From the NCBI RefSeq assembly GCF_002355275.1, contig NZ_CP023449.1:4566001-4630000 (forward strand): a stretch of 64,000 nucleotides of DNA, given 5' to 3'. Under the pieces are notes generated by a model, which ran no database searches, was not told where the DNA came from, and was given only the letters and a program-made list of their open reading frames with translations. The stretch is from Rhizorhabdus dicambivorans (GTDB lineage: Bacteria; Pseudomonadota; Alphaproteobacteria; Sphingomonadales; Sphingomonadaceae). Positions 8,301 to 17,835 of the stretch are shown piece after piece (within the stretch, counting starts at the first letter, position 1; every line of letters begins with the position of its first letter). The position numbers and the translations under genes are program-made.

Positions 8301-9167
8301 TCAGCCGTGAACCGGTGCACCCCAGCCGCCCCAGACATAGACGACGACGAAGAGGAACAGCCACACGACGTCGACGAAGTGCCAGTACCAGGCGGCGGCT
8401 TCGAAACCGAAATGCTGCTGCGGGGTAAAGTGCCCCTTATAGGCGCGGATCAGGCAGACGATCAGGAAGATGGTGCCCACCAGCACGTGGAAACCGTGGA
8501 AGCCGGTCGCCATGAAGAAGGCCGCGCCATAGTTGATGCCCTTGAAGGGGAAGGGCGCGTGCATATACTCATAGGCCTGCACCGAGGTGAAAACCGCACC
8601 GAGGATGATCGTCAGCCACAGACCCTTTTTGAGGCCCTCGCGGTCGCCGTGCAGCAGCGCGTGGTGCGCCCAGGTGACCGTGGTGCCCGAGCAGAGCAGC
8701 AGCAGCGTGTTGAGCAGCGGCAGGTGGAAGGCGTCGATCACCTCCAGCCCCTTGGGCGGCCAGACGCCCGCCGCATGGGTGATGCTGTTCGGCCCCTCGA
8801 TGATCGAGGTGGCGCCCTCGTTGAACTGCAGCGCGACCGGGAAGAGCGAGAAATCGAACCACGCCCAGAACCAGCCGACGAAGAACATCACTTCCGAGGC
8901 GATGAACAGGATCATGCCATAGCGCAGGTGCAGCGACACCACCGGCGTATGATCGCCGGCATGGGCTTCCTTCACCACATCGGCCCACCAGAAATACATG
9001 GTGGCGAGCACGCCCGCGAGGCCGAGACCCATCACCTCGGCACCATAGGCCACCTTGTGCATCCACATGACCAGGCCGCCGAACAGCGCGAAGGCCGCGG
9101 CGGCACCCATGAGCGGCCATGGGCTCGGTGGAAGGATATGGTAGTCGTGGCTCTTGGCTCCGGCCAT
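8301..9167 (-). CDS. ctaE: Cytochrome c oxidase subunit III
   Basis: A 288-residue seven-helix protein with all subunit III landmarks: '[15 protein letters not shown]' at the N-terminus, '[23 protein letters not shown]' around helix III with its conserved Glu, and '[16 protein letters not shown]' and '[16 protein letters not shown]' at the C-terminus. It stabilises the aa3-type oxidase and shapes proton entry. It is the fifth gene of the minus-strand cox cluster, 47 bases after ctaG. The terminator-like hairpin behind it separates it from DUF983 and SURF1. Confidence 0.98.
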   Translation of the reverse strand: MAGAKSHDYHILPPSPWPLMGAAAAFALFGGLVMWMHKVAYGAEVMGLGLAGVLATMYFWWADVVKEAHAGDHTPVVSLHLRYGMILFIASEVMFFVGWFWAWFDFSLFPVALQFNEGATSIIEGPNSITHAAGVWPPKGLEVIDAFHLPLLNTLLLLCSGTTVTWAHHALLHGDREGLKKGLWLTIILGAVFTSVQAYEYMHAPFPFKGINYGAAFFMATGFHGFHVLVGTIFLIVCLIRAYKGHFTPQQHFGFEAAAWYWHFVDVVWLFLFVVVYVWGGWGAPVHG

Positions 9168-9214
9168 TTTCGTGCCCCTGATCGTTCGCCCGCAGGCCTA
9201 TTGATGGATCGTCC

Positions 9215-9787
9215 TTAACCGCCCGCCCGTTCCGAATCCACAGCGGATTTGTCGGGGAAGAAGGTGTAGGACAGGGTGATTTCGTTGAACTTGCCCGCTT
9301 CCTTGTCCTTCAGGATGGCGGGGTCGACATAGTAGATCACGGGCATGCGTATCGTCTCGCCCGGCTGCAGCGTCTGGCTGGTGAAGCAGAAGCACTGGAT
9401 CTTCGTGAAATACTGCCCCGCCAGTTCGGGCGTGACGTTGAAGCTCGCGGTTCCGGTGATCGGACGGTCGCTGAGATTGGTCGCGGTGAAGAAGGCCATC
9501 TTGCGCGCGCCGATCGCCGTCCGCTCGATCCTCTTCTCGGGGCCGAAACGCCATGGAAGGCTCGGCGAGACGTTCGCGTCGAAGCGGACGTTGATGATCT
9601 TGCCGGCCACCTCGCCCGGGGCGACGCCGGTGGTGCTGCGCATCGTCGTGCCGCCGAAGCCGGTGACCTGGCAGAACATCCGGTAGAGCGGAACCGCGGC
9701 ATAGCCGAGCCCGAGCATGGCGATAGCGATCGCCATGGCGATCAGCCCGACGCGGGTGTTGCGGTCGGCGGGAAGCGCGAGGCTCAT
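9215..9787 (-). CDS. ctaG: Cytochrome c oxidase assembly protein CtaG/Cox11
   Basis: One hundred and ninety residues: a single N-terminal transmembrane helix (about 13-31), then a periplasmic immunoglobulin-like domain carrying the copper-binding motif 'KIQCFCFTSQTL', with 'PLYRMFCQVTGFGG' just after the helix. Cox11 delivers copper to the CuB site of subunit I. The start overlaps the stop of the 40-residue gene upstream by four bases (ATGA). Length and architecture are normal. It sits between the assembly gene ctaB and the structural gene ctaE, the usual alphaproteobacterial arrangement. Confidence 0.97.
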   Translation of the reverse strand: MSLALPADRNTRVGLIAMAIAIAMLGLGYAAVPLYRMFCQVTGFGGTTMRSTTGVAPGEVAGKIINVRFDANVSPSLPWRFGPEKRIERTAIGARKMAFFTATNLSDRPITGTASFNVTPELAGQYFTKIQCFCFTSQTLQPGETIRMPVIYYVDPAILKDKEAGKFNEITLSYTFFPDKSAVDSERAGG

Positions 9788-9906
9788 AGCATCTTCGCGA
9801 TCGAGATCGCGTACATCAGGACGACGAAGCCACCCAGCAGCAGGGCCATCACGATCGCGCGCGACTTCTGGCGGCGGCGAATCTCGCTTTGGTCATCGGG
9901 GGTCAT
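9784..9906 (-). CDS. Small single-helix protein of the cox operon (40 residues)
   Basis: A short gene coupled on both sides: its ATG overlaps the ctaB stop and its stop overlaps the ctaG start, each by ATGA. The product has a charged cytoplasmic head ([16 protein letters not shown]) and one transmembrane helix (about 17-36). Small proteins of this kind occur between ctaB and ctaG in many alphaproteobacterial cox operons and are presumed to act in oxidase assembly or as a small subunit. That role is inferred from position. The perfect coupling argues that it is a real gene despite its size. Confidence 0.8.
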   Translation of the reverse strand: MTPDDQSEIRRRQKSRAIVMALLLGGFVVLMYAISIAKML

Positions 9907-10805
9907 GCCAGCACCTTGTCGGCCACAACCAGGCCGAAGACGAGGAACAGATAGAGGATCGAATAGGCGAAGAGCTGCCGTTCGGGCTTCATCTTCGCCT
10001 GCTCGGTCTCGCGGCTGAAACCGACGCGCAGCGCCAGCAGCAGGAACAGGCCGGACAGCATGGCCGCGCCCACGCCATAGAGCGCGCCGGTCAGACCCAG
10101 CGGCCAGGGCATCACCGCCGCGACCGCCATCGGCACGCTGTAGAGCAGGATCTGGATGCGGGTGGCACGCTGCCCGACGACGGCCGGAAGCATCGGCACG
10201 CCGGCGCGCGCATAATCGGAGTTGATGTAGAGCGCGAGCGCCCAGAAGTGCGGCGGCGTCCACAGGAAGACCAGGGCGAACAGCAGCACGGGCAGCGTCT
10301 CGACCCGGCCGGTTGCGGCGGCCCAGCCGATCAGCGCCGGGAAGGCACCAGCGGCACCGCCGATGACGATGTTCTGCGGGGTCCGGCGCTTCAGCCAGAC
10401 GGTATAGACGACGACATAGAAGAGGATCGAGACGGCCAGGATCGCCGCCGCGAGCAGGTTGAGCGCGAGGCCCATCAGGACGACCGAGAAGACGCCCAGG
10501 CCGACGCCGAAATGCAGCGCCGACTGGCGATCCATGCGTCCGGCAGGCAGGGGCCGGTTCGCGGTCCGCTTCATCATCGCGTCGAGATCGGCTTCATACC
10601 ACTGGTTGAGCGCGCCGGCCGCGCCCGCGCCCAGCGCGATGCAGAGCACCGCGGTGAAACCCAGCACGGGGTGGATCGACGCCGGCGCCGCAAGCAGCCC
10701 GCACAGCCCGGTGAACACCACCAGGGTGAGGACGCGCGGCTTGGTCAGCGCGAGGAAATCGCGCCAGTCGGCCGCGTTCGCAACGGGATAAGCCTTGCTC
10801 GCCAT
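9903..10805 (-). CDS. ctaB: Protoheme IX farnesyltransferase (heme O synthase)
   Basis: A 300-residue UbiA-superfamily prenyltransferase with about eight or nine helices. The prenyl-diphosphate/Mg site is visible as '[21 protein letters not shown]', with the second Asp-rich loop near '[15 protein letters not shown]'. It adds a farnesyl group to heme b to make heme O, the precursor of heme A for ctaD. It lies 80 bases behind ctaD and is coupled to the small gene downstream by a 4-base overlap. Length is normal and the call is secure. Confidence 0.97.
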   Translation of the reverse strand: MASKAYPVANAADWRDFLALTKPRVLTLVVFTGLCGLLAAPASIHPVLGFTAVLCIALGAGAAGALNQWYEADLDAMMKRTANRPLPAGRMDRQSALHFGVGLGVFSVVLMGLALNLLAAAILAVSILFYVVVYTVWLKRRTPQNIVIGGAAGAFPALIGWAAATGRVETLPVLLFALVFLWTPPHFWALALYINSDYARAGVPMLPAVVGQRATRIQILLYSVPMAVAAVMPWPLGLTGALYGVGAAMLSGLFLLLALRVGFSRETEQAKMKPERQLFAYSILYLFLVFGLVVADKVLA

Positions 10806-10885
10806 GGTCTCTCAGTCGGTCCTAACGGAACCGCCGCTCAGACGTCTGTCGAAGCGGCGGCCCCTGTCTTTCGCTGCAGCGTCGA

Positions 10886-12577
10886 TCAGTGGCTGTGATC
10901 GTCGCCAATGTGCGGCAGCTGCTCGAACTGGTGGTAGGGCGGCGGGCTCGACAGCGTCCATTCGAGCGTGGTTGCACCCTCGCCCCAATAGTTGCCCTCG
11001 GCCTTTTTGCCCGCGAACAGCGACCAGAAGACGTTGATGAAGAAGAAGATCATGCTGAAGGCCATGATCTCATAGCCGTGGGTGGCCAGCGAGTTCCACT
11101 TGGCGAACGCATCCGGATAGTCCGGGATACGGCGCGGCATGCCGTCGAGGCCCAGGAAGTGCATCGGGAAGAACAGCACGTTCACGCCGATGAAGAACAG
11201 CCAGAAGTGAACCTGGCCCAGGAACTCGTTGTACATGCGGCCCGACATCTTGCCGAACCAGTAGTAGAAGGCCGCGAACAGCGAGAAGACCGCGCCGAGC
11301 GACAGCACATAGTGGAAGTGCGCGACCACATAATAGGTGTCGTGCATATAGTTGTCGACGCCGCCGTTCGCGAGGACGACGCCGGTGACGCCGCCGACCG
11401 TGAACAGGAAGATGAAGCCGATCGCCCAGAGCATCGGCGTCTTGAAGGTCATCGAGCCGCCCCACATGGTGGCGATCCACGAGAAGATCTTGATGCCGGT
11501 GGGGACCGCGATCACCATCGTCGCGGCGGTGAAGTACATCTTCACGTCGACCGACATACCGGTGGTGAACATGTGGTGCGCCCACACGACGAAGCCGACC
11601 ACGCCGATCGCGACCATGGCGTAGGCCATGCCGAGATAGCCGAACACCGGCTTCTTCGAGAAGGTCGAGACGATCTGGCTGACGATGCCGAAGCCCGGCA
11701 GGATCATGATGTACACTTCGGGGTGGCCGAAGAACCAGAACAGGTGCTGGTAGAGCACCGGATCGCCGCCGCCCGACGCATCATAGAAGGTCGTGCCGAA
11801 GTTGCGGTCGGTGAGCAGCATGGTGATCGCGGCGGCGAGCACCGGCAGCGCCAGCAGCAGCAGGAAGGCGGTGACCAGCACCGACCATACGAACAGCGGC
11901 ATCTTGTGCAGGGTCATGCCCGGCGCGCGCATGTTGAAGATGGTGGTGATGAAGTTGATCGCGCCGAGGATCGACGAGGCACCCGCGATGTGCAGCGCGA
12001 AGATGCCCATGTCGACGGCGGGACCGGCCGAGCCGCTGGTCGACAGCGGCGCATAGACCGTCCAGCCCACGCCGGCGCCATGACCGGTGCCGCCCGAGAC
12101 GAAGGACGAGCCGAGCAGCATCAGGAAGGCCGGGACGAGCAGCCAGAACGAGATGTTGTTCATCCGCGGGAAGGCCATGTCGGGCGCGCCGATCATGATC
12201 GGGACGAACCAGTTGCCGAAGCCGCCGATGATCGCGGGCATGACCATGAAGAACACCATGATCAGGCCATGCGCGGTGATCAGCACGTTCCACATGTGGA
12301 GCGCGGTGTCGAAATCGGGCGCGCCGCCCATCAGGGCGGTCCAGGTCTGGAGATACTGGATGCCGGGCTGGGCCAGCTCGGCGCGCATCAGGCCCGAGAT
12401 CGCGCCGCCGACGATGCCGGCGAAGATCGCGAAGATCAGGTAGAGGGTGCCGATGTCCTTATGGTTGGTGGACATGAACCAGCGCTGGAAGAAGGCCGGC
12501 TTGTGATCGGCATCATGGTGATGCGCATCATCGCCATGCGCCTCGAAGTGCGATGCGGTTGCGGTTGTATCGGTCAT
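10886..12577 (-). CDS. ctaD: Cytochrome c oxidase subunit I
   Basis: A 563-residue, twelve-helix catalytic subunit of an aa3-type heme-copper oxidase. Visible hallmarks are '[12 protein letters not shown]', the CuB/cross-linked region '[20 protein letters not shown]', and '[17 protein letters not shown]' for the heme ligands. A His-rich N-terminal stretch ([17 protein letters not shown]) precedes the core. I took the ATG at 12577; upstream in-frame sequence lies antisense within ctaC's frame and has no family match. It reduces O2 and pumps protons. It follows ctaC by 11 bases. Confidence 0.98.
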   Translation of the reverse strand: MTDTTATASHFEAHGDDAHHHDADHKPAFFQRWFMSTNHKDIGTLYLIFAIFAGIVGGAISGLMRAELAQPGIQYLQTWTALMGGAPDFDTALHMWNVLITAHGLIMVFFMVMPAIIGGFGNWFVPIMIGAPDMAFPRMNNISFWLLVPAFLMLLGSSFVSGGTGHGAGVGWTVYAPLSTSGSAGPAVDMGIFALHIAGASSILGAINFITTIFNMRAPGMTLHKMPLFVWSVLVTAFLLLLALPVLAAAITMLLTDRNFGTTFYDASGGGDPVLYQHLFWFFGHPEVYIMILPGFGIVSQIVSTFSKKPVFGYLGMAYAMVAIGVVGFVVWAHHMFTTGMSVDVKMYFTAATMVIAVPTGIKIFSWIATMWGGSMTFKTPMLWAIGFIFLFTVGGVTGVVLANGGVDNYMHDTYYVVAHFHYVLSLGAVFSLFAAFYYWFGKMSGRMYNEFLGQVHFWLFFIGVNVLFFPMHFLGLDGMPRRIPDYPDAFAKWNSLATHGYEIMAFSMIFFFINVFWSLFAGKKAEGNYWGEGATTLEWTLSSPPPYHQFEQLPHIGDDHSH

Positions 12578-12588
12578 GGGATCAGGCC

Positions 12589-13623
12589 TTAGTTCTGCGC
12601 GGTCGCAGGCTGGGACGTGGCGGGAGCGGCCGGGGCCGCGGGGCCGGCTGCCGGCGGGGCCGCCGGAGCGCCCTCGGCCGGAGCGGCGGTGGCGGCCGCG
12701 GGCGCGGCAGCCGGTGCTGCGGCCACTTCCTCGCCCGGCATCTTGCCGCCCTTCGAACGCACCCACTGGGCGAACTTTTCCTTCGAGACGACCTCGACCG
12801 CGATCGGCATATAGCCATGGCGGGCGCCACACAGTTCCGAGCACTGGCCGTAATAAACGCCTTCGCGTTCGGCCTTGAACCAGGTTTCGTTCAGGCGGCC
12901 GGGAACGGCGTCCATCTTGGTCCAGAAGGCGGGAACCGCCCAGCTGTGGATCACGTCGTTCGAGGTGACGATGACCTTGACGACCGCGTTGACCGGCACG
13001 ACCACCCGCTCGTCGACCGCGAGCATGCGGGGCTCGCCGCGCTTCTTGGCCTCGGCGTCGGGCAGCATGTTCGAGACCAGCTCGAAATCGCCATTATCGG
13101 GATATTGATAGGTCCAGTACCACTGGTTGCCGATCACCTTGACGGTGAGATCGGGCTTGGGCTGGCCATATTGATGCGCGAGCAGCCGGATCGAGGGGAC
13201 CGCGATCACCAGCAGGATCAGCACCGGGACCAGCGTCCAGATGATCTCGATCAGCGTGTTGTGCGAGGTCTTCGACGGAACCGGGTTCGCCTTGGCGCGG
13301 AAACGAATCACCGCATAGGCGAGCAGGATGAGAACGAAGATCGAGATGATCGTGATGATGGGCATGAGCAGCGAGTTGTGGAACCACTCCGCGCTCTCGC
13401 CGATCTCGGTCACCTGCGGCTGGATCTTGTAGCCGCCGGGAATCGGCTGACCGATATCGGCCTCCGGCGCACGGTGCTCGAAGGCCGGCGCAGCGGCGGG
13501 AGCGGCCTCTGCGGGGGCCGCCGCGGCAGGCGCCGCCGGGGCCGGAGCCGCTTCCTGAGCCTGGACCGCCACCGGAATGGCCGCCAGCGAAAGCGCCATC
13601 ATGATTGTCTTCAACGTCTTCAT
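12589..13623 (-). CDS. ctaC: Cytochrome c oxidase subunit II with low-complexity Ala/Pro tails
   Basis: The 344-residue precursor has a signal peptide (residues 1-22, ending VQAQ), an Ala/Pro-rich spacer, two transmembrane helices (about 87-108 and 126-144) and a cupredoxin domain with the dinuclear CuA motif '[18 protein letters not shown]' and the aromatic electron-entry patch '[11 protein letters not shown]'. It accepts electrons from cytochrome c. After the CuA domain come about 60 residues almost wholly Ala, Pro, Thr and Glu, longer than the family norm. It is the promoter-proximal gene of the cox operon. Confidence 0.97.
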   Translation of the reverse strand: MKTLKTIMMALSLAAIPVAVQAQEAAPAPAAPAAAAPAEAAPAAAPAFEHRAPEADIGQPIPGGYKIQPQVTEIGESAEWFHNSLLMPIITIISIFVLILLAYAVIRFRAKANPVPSKTSHNTLIEIIWTLVPVLILLVIAVPSIRLLAHQYGQPKPDLTVKVIGNQWYWTYQYPDNGDFELVSNMLPDAEAKKRGEPRMLAVDERVVVPVNAVVKVIVTSNDVIHSWAVPAFWTKMDAVPGRLNETWFKAEREGVYYGQCSELCGARHGYMPIAVEVVSKEKFAQWVRSKGGKMPGEEVAAAPAAAPAAATAAPAEGAPAAPPAAGPAAPAAPATSQPATAQN

Positions 13624-13814
13624 CTTACCCCCGTGAAGCGCGGTGATTCCACGCCTGCCTGTTATCGGGCCCTACGAAATCGAGCGCCTTATAGGCGCGG
13701 CTCGCCTGTGCCTCAAGCACCGCTTGGCGCCGAATGCAAGCGGTTGAAGCGAATATATCCTGCCTCTATCTGGGCGAATGCTGCAAAGCGGCGCCGACTG
13801 ACAGGGATACTGCG

Positions 13815-14405
13815 ATGACCGACGAACAGGTACTGGCCGAATTTCGCGCTGCGGAAGCGCTGCTGGAAGGCCATTTCATCCTGTCCTCAGGCCTGCGCAG
13901 CCCGCGCTACCTGCAATGCGCGCGCGTGCTGATGAATCCCGCCCGCGCCGCGCGGCTGGCCGAGGCGCTGGCCCGCAAGATCCCCGACAAGATCAAGATC
14001 CAGCTCGGCGCGGTGGTCTCCCCCGCGATGGGCGGGGTGATCGCGGGGCATGAGATGGGCCGCGCGCTCAGCCTCGACGCGATGTTCGTGGAGCGGCCCG
14101 ACGGAATCTTCCACCTGCGCCGCGGCTTCCGGCTGGAGCCGGGGCAGAAGGTGCTGCTGATGGAGGATGTCGTCACCACCGGCCTCAGCTCGCGCGAAGC
14201 GATCAAGGCGGTCGAGGAGGCCGGCGGCCAGGTGATCGCCGCCGCCGCACTGGTCGACCGGTCGAACGGCACCGCCGACCTGGGCGTGCCCTTTTATCCG
14301 CTGATCCGGCTGGAGGTGCCGACCTACGCCGTCGACGCGCTGCCGCCGGAACTGGCGGCGATCCCGGCAATCAAGCCGGGCAGCCGGGCGAAAGTCGACG
14401 CGTGA
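13815..14405 (+). CDS. pyrE: Orotate phosphoribosyltransferase
   Basis: The 196-residue product carries the type I PRTase PRPP loop '[18 protein letters not shown]' and '[21 protein letters not shown]'. It joins orotate to PRPP, giving OMP in pyrimidine synthesis. The ATG at 13815 has AGGGA nine bases upstream and matches the family N-terminus; the frame is open 27 codons further. The stop overlaps the pdxJ GTG by four bases, beginning the pyrE-pdxJ-acpS-lepB operon typical of this group. Promoters would lie in the 190 bases between it and the divergent ctaC. Confidence 0.96.
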   Translation: MTDEQVLAEFRAAEALLEGHFILSSGLRSPRYLQCARVLMNPARAARLAEALARKIPDKIKIQLGAVVSPAMGGVIAGHEMGRALSLDAMFVERPDGIFHLRRGFRLEPGQKVLLMEDVVTTGLSSREAIKAVEEAGGQVIAAAALVDRSNGTADLGVPFYPLIRLEVPTYAVDALPPELAAIPAIKPGSRAKVDA

Positions 14406-15130
14406 GCAGCCATCTGCGGCTGGGCGTGAACATCGATCACGTCGCCACGATCCGCAACGCGCGCGGCGGGCTCTATCCCGATCCGATCCGCGCCGCCGAG
14501 ATTGCCTGCGCCGCCGGCGCCGACGGCATCACCGCCCATCTGCGCGAGGATAGGCGCCACATCATCGACGAGGATATCGGCCGGCTGATCGGCTCCATCC
14601 AGGTGCCCCTGAACATGGAGATGGCCGCGACCGAGGAGATGCTGGCGATTGCGCTGAGGCACCGCCCGCACGCCGCCTGCATCGTTCCCGAGCGGCGCGA
14701 GGAGGTGACCACCGAGGGCGGGCTCAACGCCGCCGGCCAGCATAATCATCTGAAGCCGATGATCGCCCGGCTCGCCGATGCGGGCATAAGGGTAAGCCTG
14801 TTCATCGAGCCCGACCCCCGTCAGATCGAAGCCGCCGTATCGCTCGGCGCGCCGGTGGTCGAATTCCATACCGGCCGCTACGCCCACACCGAAGGCGAGG
14901 AACGCGCCGCCGAACTGCGCCGAATCGCCGATGCCGCCGCGCTCGCCGCCAAGAACGGCATCGAGCCGCATGCGGGGCACGGCCTGACTTTCGACAATGT
15001 GCAGCCGATCGCGGCCATCCCCCAGATCGCCGAACTGAACATCGGCCATTTCCTGATCGGCGAGGCGATCTTCGAGGGACTCGGCCCGGTGGTGCAGCGG
15101 ATGCGCCAGCTGATGGACGACGCGCGGTGA
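14402..15130 (+). CDS. pdxJ: Pyridoxine 5'-phosphate synthase
   Basis: A 242-residue TIM-barrel enzyme starting at a GTG ([19 protein letters not shown]), with '[14 protein letters not shown]', '[11 protein letters not shown]', 'VSLFIEPD' and the glycine-rich phosphate site '[12 protein letters not shown]'. It condenses 1-deoxyxylulose 5-phosphate with 3-amino-1-hydroxyacetone phosphate in the DXP-dependent vitamin B6 route. Four-base overlaps with both pyrE (GTGA) and acpS (GTGA) show tight translational coupling. The length is normal. Confidence 0.97.
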   Translation: MSSHLRLGVNIDHVATIRNARGGLYPDPIRAAEIACAAGADGITAHLREDRRHIIDEDIGRLIGSIQVPLNMEMAATEEMLAIALRHRPHAACIVPERREEVTTEGGLNAAGQHNHLKPMIARLADAGIRVSLFIEPDPRQIEAAVSLGAPVVEFHTGRYAHTEGEERAAELRRIADAAALAAKNGIEPHAGHGLTFDNVQPIAAIPQIAELNIGHFLIGEAIFEGLGPVVQRMRQLMDDAR

Positions 15131-15528
15131 TCGTCGGCATAGGTTCCGATCTCTGCAACATCGAACGGATTCAGAATTCTCTCGACCGCTTCGGCGACCG
15201 TTTCATCCAGCGCGTCTTCACCGACACCGAGCGCAACAAGGCCGAACGGCGCCCGTTCACCCGCGCCGGGACCTATGCGAAGCGATTCGCGGCGAAGGAA
15301 GCTTTCTCCAAGGCGGTGGGCACCGGCTTCAAGGCTGGCGTGTTCATGAAGGACATCGGCGTCGCCAACCTTCCGAGCGGCGCGCCCACCCTGGTTTTGA
15401 CCGGCGGGGCCAAGGCAAGGCTTGACGCATTGACCCCGGCGGGCCACGCGGTGGAAGTACATCTGACGATGACGGACGATCATCCCTGGGCGCAGGCGTT
15501 CGTGATCCTGTATGCGCGCCCGCTGTAA
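15127..15528 (+). CDS. acpS: Holo-[acyl-carrier-protein] synthase
   Basis: A 133-residue group I phosphopantetheinyl transferase with the two metal/CoA motifs '[12 protein letters not shown]' near the N-terminus and '[18 protein letters not shown]' at about residues 53-70. It moves 4'-phosphopantetheine from CoA to apo-ACP, activating fatty-acid synthesis. The GTG start overlaps the pdxJ stop. lepB follows after 12 bases. The pdxJ-acpS-lepB order is conserved in many proteobacteria, which supports the call. Confidence 0.96.
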   Translation: MIVGIGSDLCNIERIQNSLDRFGDRFIQRVFTDTERNKAERRPFTRAGTYAKRFAAKEAFSKAVGTGFKAGVFMKDIGVANLPSGAPTLVLTGGAKARLDALTPAGHAVEVHLTMTDDHPWAQAFVILYARPL

Positions 15529-15540
15529 GGAGGGGATCGC

Positions 15541-16440
15541 GTGAGCGATCGGCCGAGTGACGACATGGACAATGCGAGCGACGTGCCCGCCGCACCGGCC
15601 GAACCGCCGGTGGTTTCCAAGAAGCCTGGTACTGACTGGTGGGCGGAAGCGCGCGGCATCTTCTGGCTGATCCTGGCGGTGCTCGGCTTTCACAGCTTCA
15701 TCGCCAAGCCCTTCTACATCCCGTCCGAATCGATGATGCCGACCTTGATCACCGGCGACCGGCTCGTGGTCACAAAATATCCCTATGGCTGGTCCTATGT
15801 ATCGCCCAGCTTCCATGTGCTGCCCTTCATCCACGGGCGGGTGCTGGGCCGCCTTCCCGAGCGCGGCGATATCGTCATCCTCAAGCCGCCCCAGGCCGAT
15901 ACCGACTTCATCAAGCGCGTGATCGGCCTGCCCGGCGACCGGCTGGAGGTGCGCGGCGGCGTGGTGGTGATCAACGGCGTGCCGGTGAAGCGGGTGCCCG
16001 AGAGCCCGGCGATGATCCCGGTCGACGCCAATGTTCCCTGCGACCAGCCCGAGGTCGCCCGCTTCCGCATGACCGGCCGCGACGGCCAGCTCTATTGCGC
16101 GCTGCCCCGCTTCCGCGAGACGCTGCCCAATGGGCGCAGCTATGACACGCTGGACCTGGGCTATATGCCCGAGATCGACGATTATCCGGCGATCACCATC
16201 CCGGCCGGCCATATCTTCGTGATGGGCGACAATCGCGACCAGTCCGCCGACAGCCGCGTGCCCGCCTATCGCAACGGCCTCGACGGCCCGGTTCCGTTCG
16301 AGAATCTGGGCGGCCGCGCCGAGTTCATCACCTTCTCGCTGGACGGCACCACCAAGCTGTGGAACCCGATCAGCTGGTTCACCGCGCTGCGCGGCGGCCG
16401 GGCGGGAACGAGCCTGCACCCGAGCCGCGAGGAGCGTTAA
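15541..16440 (+). CDS. lepB: Signal peptidase I
   Basis: A 299-residue inner-membrane protease of family S26. After a cytoplasmic Asp/Pro-rich head there is one helix (about 39-53), then the catalytic Ser in 'YIPSESMMPTL' (Ser64), the general-base Lys in 'DTDFIKRVIGLPGDRLE', and the box E motif 'GDNRDQSADSR'. It cleaves Sec and Tat signal peptides in the periplasm. The start is GTG with GGAGGGGATC upstream; an ATG at codon 9 is possible. It is the last gene of the pyrE operon. Confidence 0.95.
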   Translation: MSDRPSDDMDNASDVPAAPAEPPVVSKKPGTDWWAEARGIFWLILAVLGFHSFIAKPFYIPSESMMPTLITGDRLVVTKYPYGWSYVSPSFHVLPFIHGRVLGRLPERGDIVILKPPQADTDFIKRVIGLPGDRLEVRGGVVVINGVPVKRVPESPAMIPVDANVPCDQPEVARFRMTGRDGQLYCALPRFRETLPNGRSYDTLDLGYMPEIDDYPAITIPAGHIFVMGDNRDQSADSRVPAYRNGLDGPVPFENLGGRAEFITFSLDGTTKLWNPISWFTALRGGRAGTSLHPSREER

Positions 16441-16519
16441 GGGTGTGGGGGCGTTCGGCCCCCTCCCCCGCACACACTAGGGTCGGCCATATTCGGCTGT
16501 GTGATCGGTGCGCCCTTTT

Positions 16520-16607
16520 CATTCCCGCGAAAGCGGGAATCCATCGACGGCGGCCCGCAAGCGGCTCTTGTCCATCGTGACCGTGGATTCCCGCTTTCGT
16601 GGGAATG
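16520..16607. repeat. Inverted repeat pair of the 'CATTCCCGCGAAAGCGGGAAT' type
   Basis: Two 24-base copies of a short palindromic unit face each other (16520-16543 and 16584-16607). Each can form its own GGGAA/TTCCC hairpin, and the pair can form a longer one. This unit is widely scattered in intergenic DNA of sphingomonads and other proteobacteria. It lies between lepB and the convergent FKBP gene and may fold into the 3' ends of both mRNAs. A degraded copy is visible near 39286-39309. Confidence 0.8.
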
Positions 16608-16631
16608 ACGCCATCGAGCCAAACCCCGCCC

Positions 16632-16664
16632 AAAAAATTAGGGGCCGCGTTTTACCGCGGCCCC
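16632..16664 (-). terminator. Rho-independent terminator after the FKBP gene
   Basis: A perfect 9-pair GC stem (GGGGCCGCG, arms 16641-16649 and 16656-16664) is followed on the minus strand by TAATTTTTT. It lies 30 bases past the stop of the FKBP-type isomerase gene. Strong by inspection. Confidence 0.9.
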
Positions 16665-16694
16665 GTCCTCTCCTATCTCGCGAAAGCCGGAAGC

Positions 16695-17258
16695 TTACAT
16701 GCCGCCATGGCCGGGCGGCATCGCGCCCATGCCCATCGCCTGCGGCGGGATGATCGCCTTCACCGTCACATCGAAGACGACCAGCGCGCCCGGCGGGATC
16801 TTGCCGGGCACGCCGCGCTCGCCAAAGGCCAGATCGGGCTTCATCCAGAAACGGTATTTGGAGCCGCTGTTCATCAGCTGGAGCCCCTCGGTCCAGCCGG
16901 ATATCATGCCCTGCAGCGGCATCGGCGCCGGGCCACCATGACGTGCGCTCGAATCGAACACCTCGCCGTTGAGCAGCCGGCCTTCATAGTCGACGAGGAC
17001 GAGATCATTCGCGGTCGGCTTGGGGCCGTCGCCTTCATCCAATATCCTGTACTGGAGGCCCGAGGGCGTCTCGACGACGTCGCCGCCCTTGTTGTCCGCG
17101 AGGAATTCGGCAGGCGTCTTGGCCATCGCCACCTGCTTCTCGGTGCCGATATAGGCCGCGCCCACACCCAGCAGAGCAACCGCCGCGATACCGACCCAGA
17201 GCTTGGGAAGCGACCCCTTCGCGATCGGACGAAGGGGAACGGCGGTTACTTCGGACAT
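16695..17258 (-). CDS. FKBP-type peptidyl-prolyl cis-trans isomerase, membrane-anchored
   Basis: A 187-residue protein with an N-terminal membrane anchor (about 20-37) and a C-terminal FKBP domain: 'VETPSGLQYRILDEGDGPKP', 'VLVDYEGRLLNGEVFDSS', 'GMISGWTEGLQLM', 'FGERGVPGKIPPGALVVFDV'. These isomerise prolyl bonds of exported proteins. Unusually for the FkpA/Mip type there is no long dimerisation helix region, and the C-terminus ends in a Gly/Met/Pro tail (MGMGAMPPGHGGM). rpsU lies 76 bases upstream on the same strand. The anchor could alternatively be a cleaved signal, but I see no clear cleavage site. Confidence 0.93.
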   Translation of the reverse strand: MSEVTAVPLRPIAKGSLPKLWVGIAAVALLGVGAAYIGTEKQVAMAKTPAEFLADNKGGDVVETPSGLQYRILDEGDGPKPTANDLVLVDYEGRLLNGEVFDSSARHGGPAPMPLQGMISGWTEGLQLMNSGSKYRFWMKPDLAFGERGVPGKIPPGALVVFDVTVKAIIPPQAMGMGAMPPGHGGM

Positions 17259-17334
17259 AGACGGTTCGCTCTCTCAGCCAGGATGGAAACTCCCGCCGCC
17301 CGGCCGACCGGACGCCGGGTAAGCCAACTAAAGC

Positions 17335-17541
17335 TTAGCGGACGCCGTCACGCTCCATCCGCTTGCGCTCGAGCTTGCGGGCGCGGCGGATCGCGGCGGC
17401 GCGCTCGCGGGCGCGCTTCTCCGAAGGCTTCTCATAATGACGGCGCAGCTTCATCTCGCGATACACACCCTCGCGCTGGAGCTTCTTCTTGAGCGCACGA
17501 AGAGCCTGATCGACATTGTTATCGCGAACGATGATCTGCAT
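17335..17541 (-). CDS. rpsU: 30S ribosomal protein S21
   Basis: A 68-residue basic protein, [25 protein letters not shown], followed by '[19 protein letters not shown]' and an Arg/Lys-rich tail: a standard alphaproteobacterial S21. It sits at the 30S platform near the 3' end of 16S rRNA and helps mRNA selection. The ATG at 17541 fits the family; an upstream GTG/ATG would add six unsupported residues. It may be cotranscribed with the FKBP gene downstream. Confidence 0.97.
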   Translation of the reverse strand: MQIIVRDNNVDQALRALKKKLQREGVYREMKLRRHYEKPSEKRARERAAAIRRARKLERKRMERDGVR

Positions 17542-17720
17542 AAAAACCCAATTCTCCAATCATCTGCCCCAGCGAGCCATCCACGCCGCCGATCCGACGG
17601 TGTCTCCAGCCTTGGAGCAAAAAACATGTCGCCGCGGAATCGCTTCCACGTCGTGAAGCGCGGGCCCTATCAACCAAAGCATGATTCTTCAAGCGAAAGT
17701 GACGCTTTGCAGCGAGAACC

Positions 17721-17810
17721 GCCCCGGCCCGCTCCCCCCACCATGGCACCCTCAATGGGAGGCCGGGTGAGGGAGCCGGCCGGTGGGGCACGTTTCAGCT
17801 TTGCTGAAAC
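17721..17810. repeat. Dispersed hairpin element, copy A
   Basis: A GC-rich imperfect palindrome (left arm around 17723-17745, right arm around 17761-17783) ends in a small perfect palindrome GTTTCAGC-tttG-CTGAAAC at 17792-17810. The same architecture, with the same conserved CAGC..GCTGAAAC tail, recurs at 41098-41217. It fills much of the 294-base gap between rpsU and the 2Fe-2S protein, where I see no gene. The rest of the gap holds nothing I can identify. Confidence 0.65.
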
Positions 17811-17835
17811 CGACAAAAACCCGCTATAGCGGGTC

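Noticed and set aside
10889-12592. 567-codon plus-strand frame rich in His/Glu/Asp/Arg opposite ctaD
   Set aside because: It is the antisense shadow of ctaD. Its composition follows from GC-rich third positions, and no domain is recognisable.
16520-16607. CRISPR-like repeats
   Set aside because: Only two copies in inverted orientation with one 40-base spacer; this is a short palindromic intergenic repeat, not an array.
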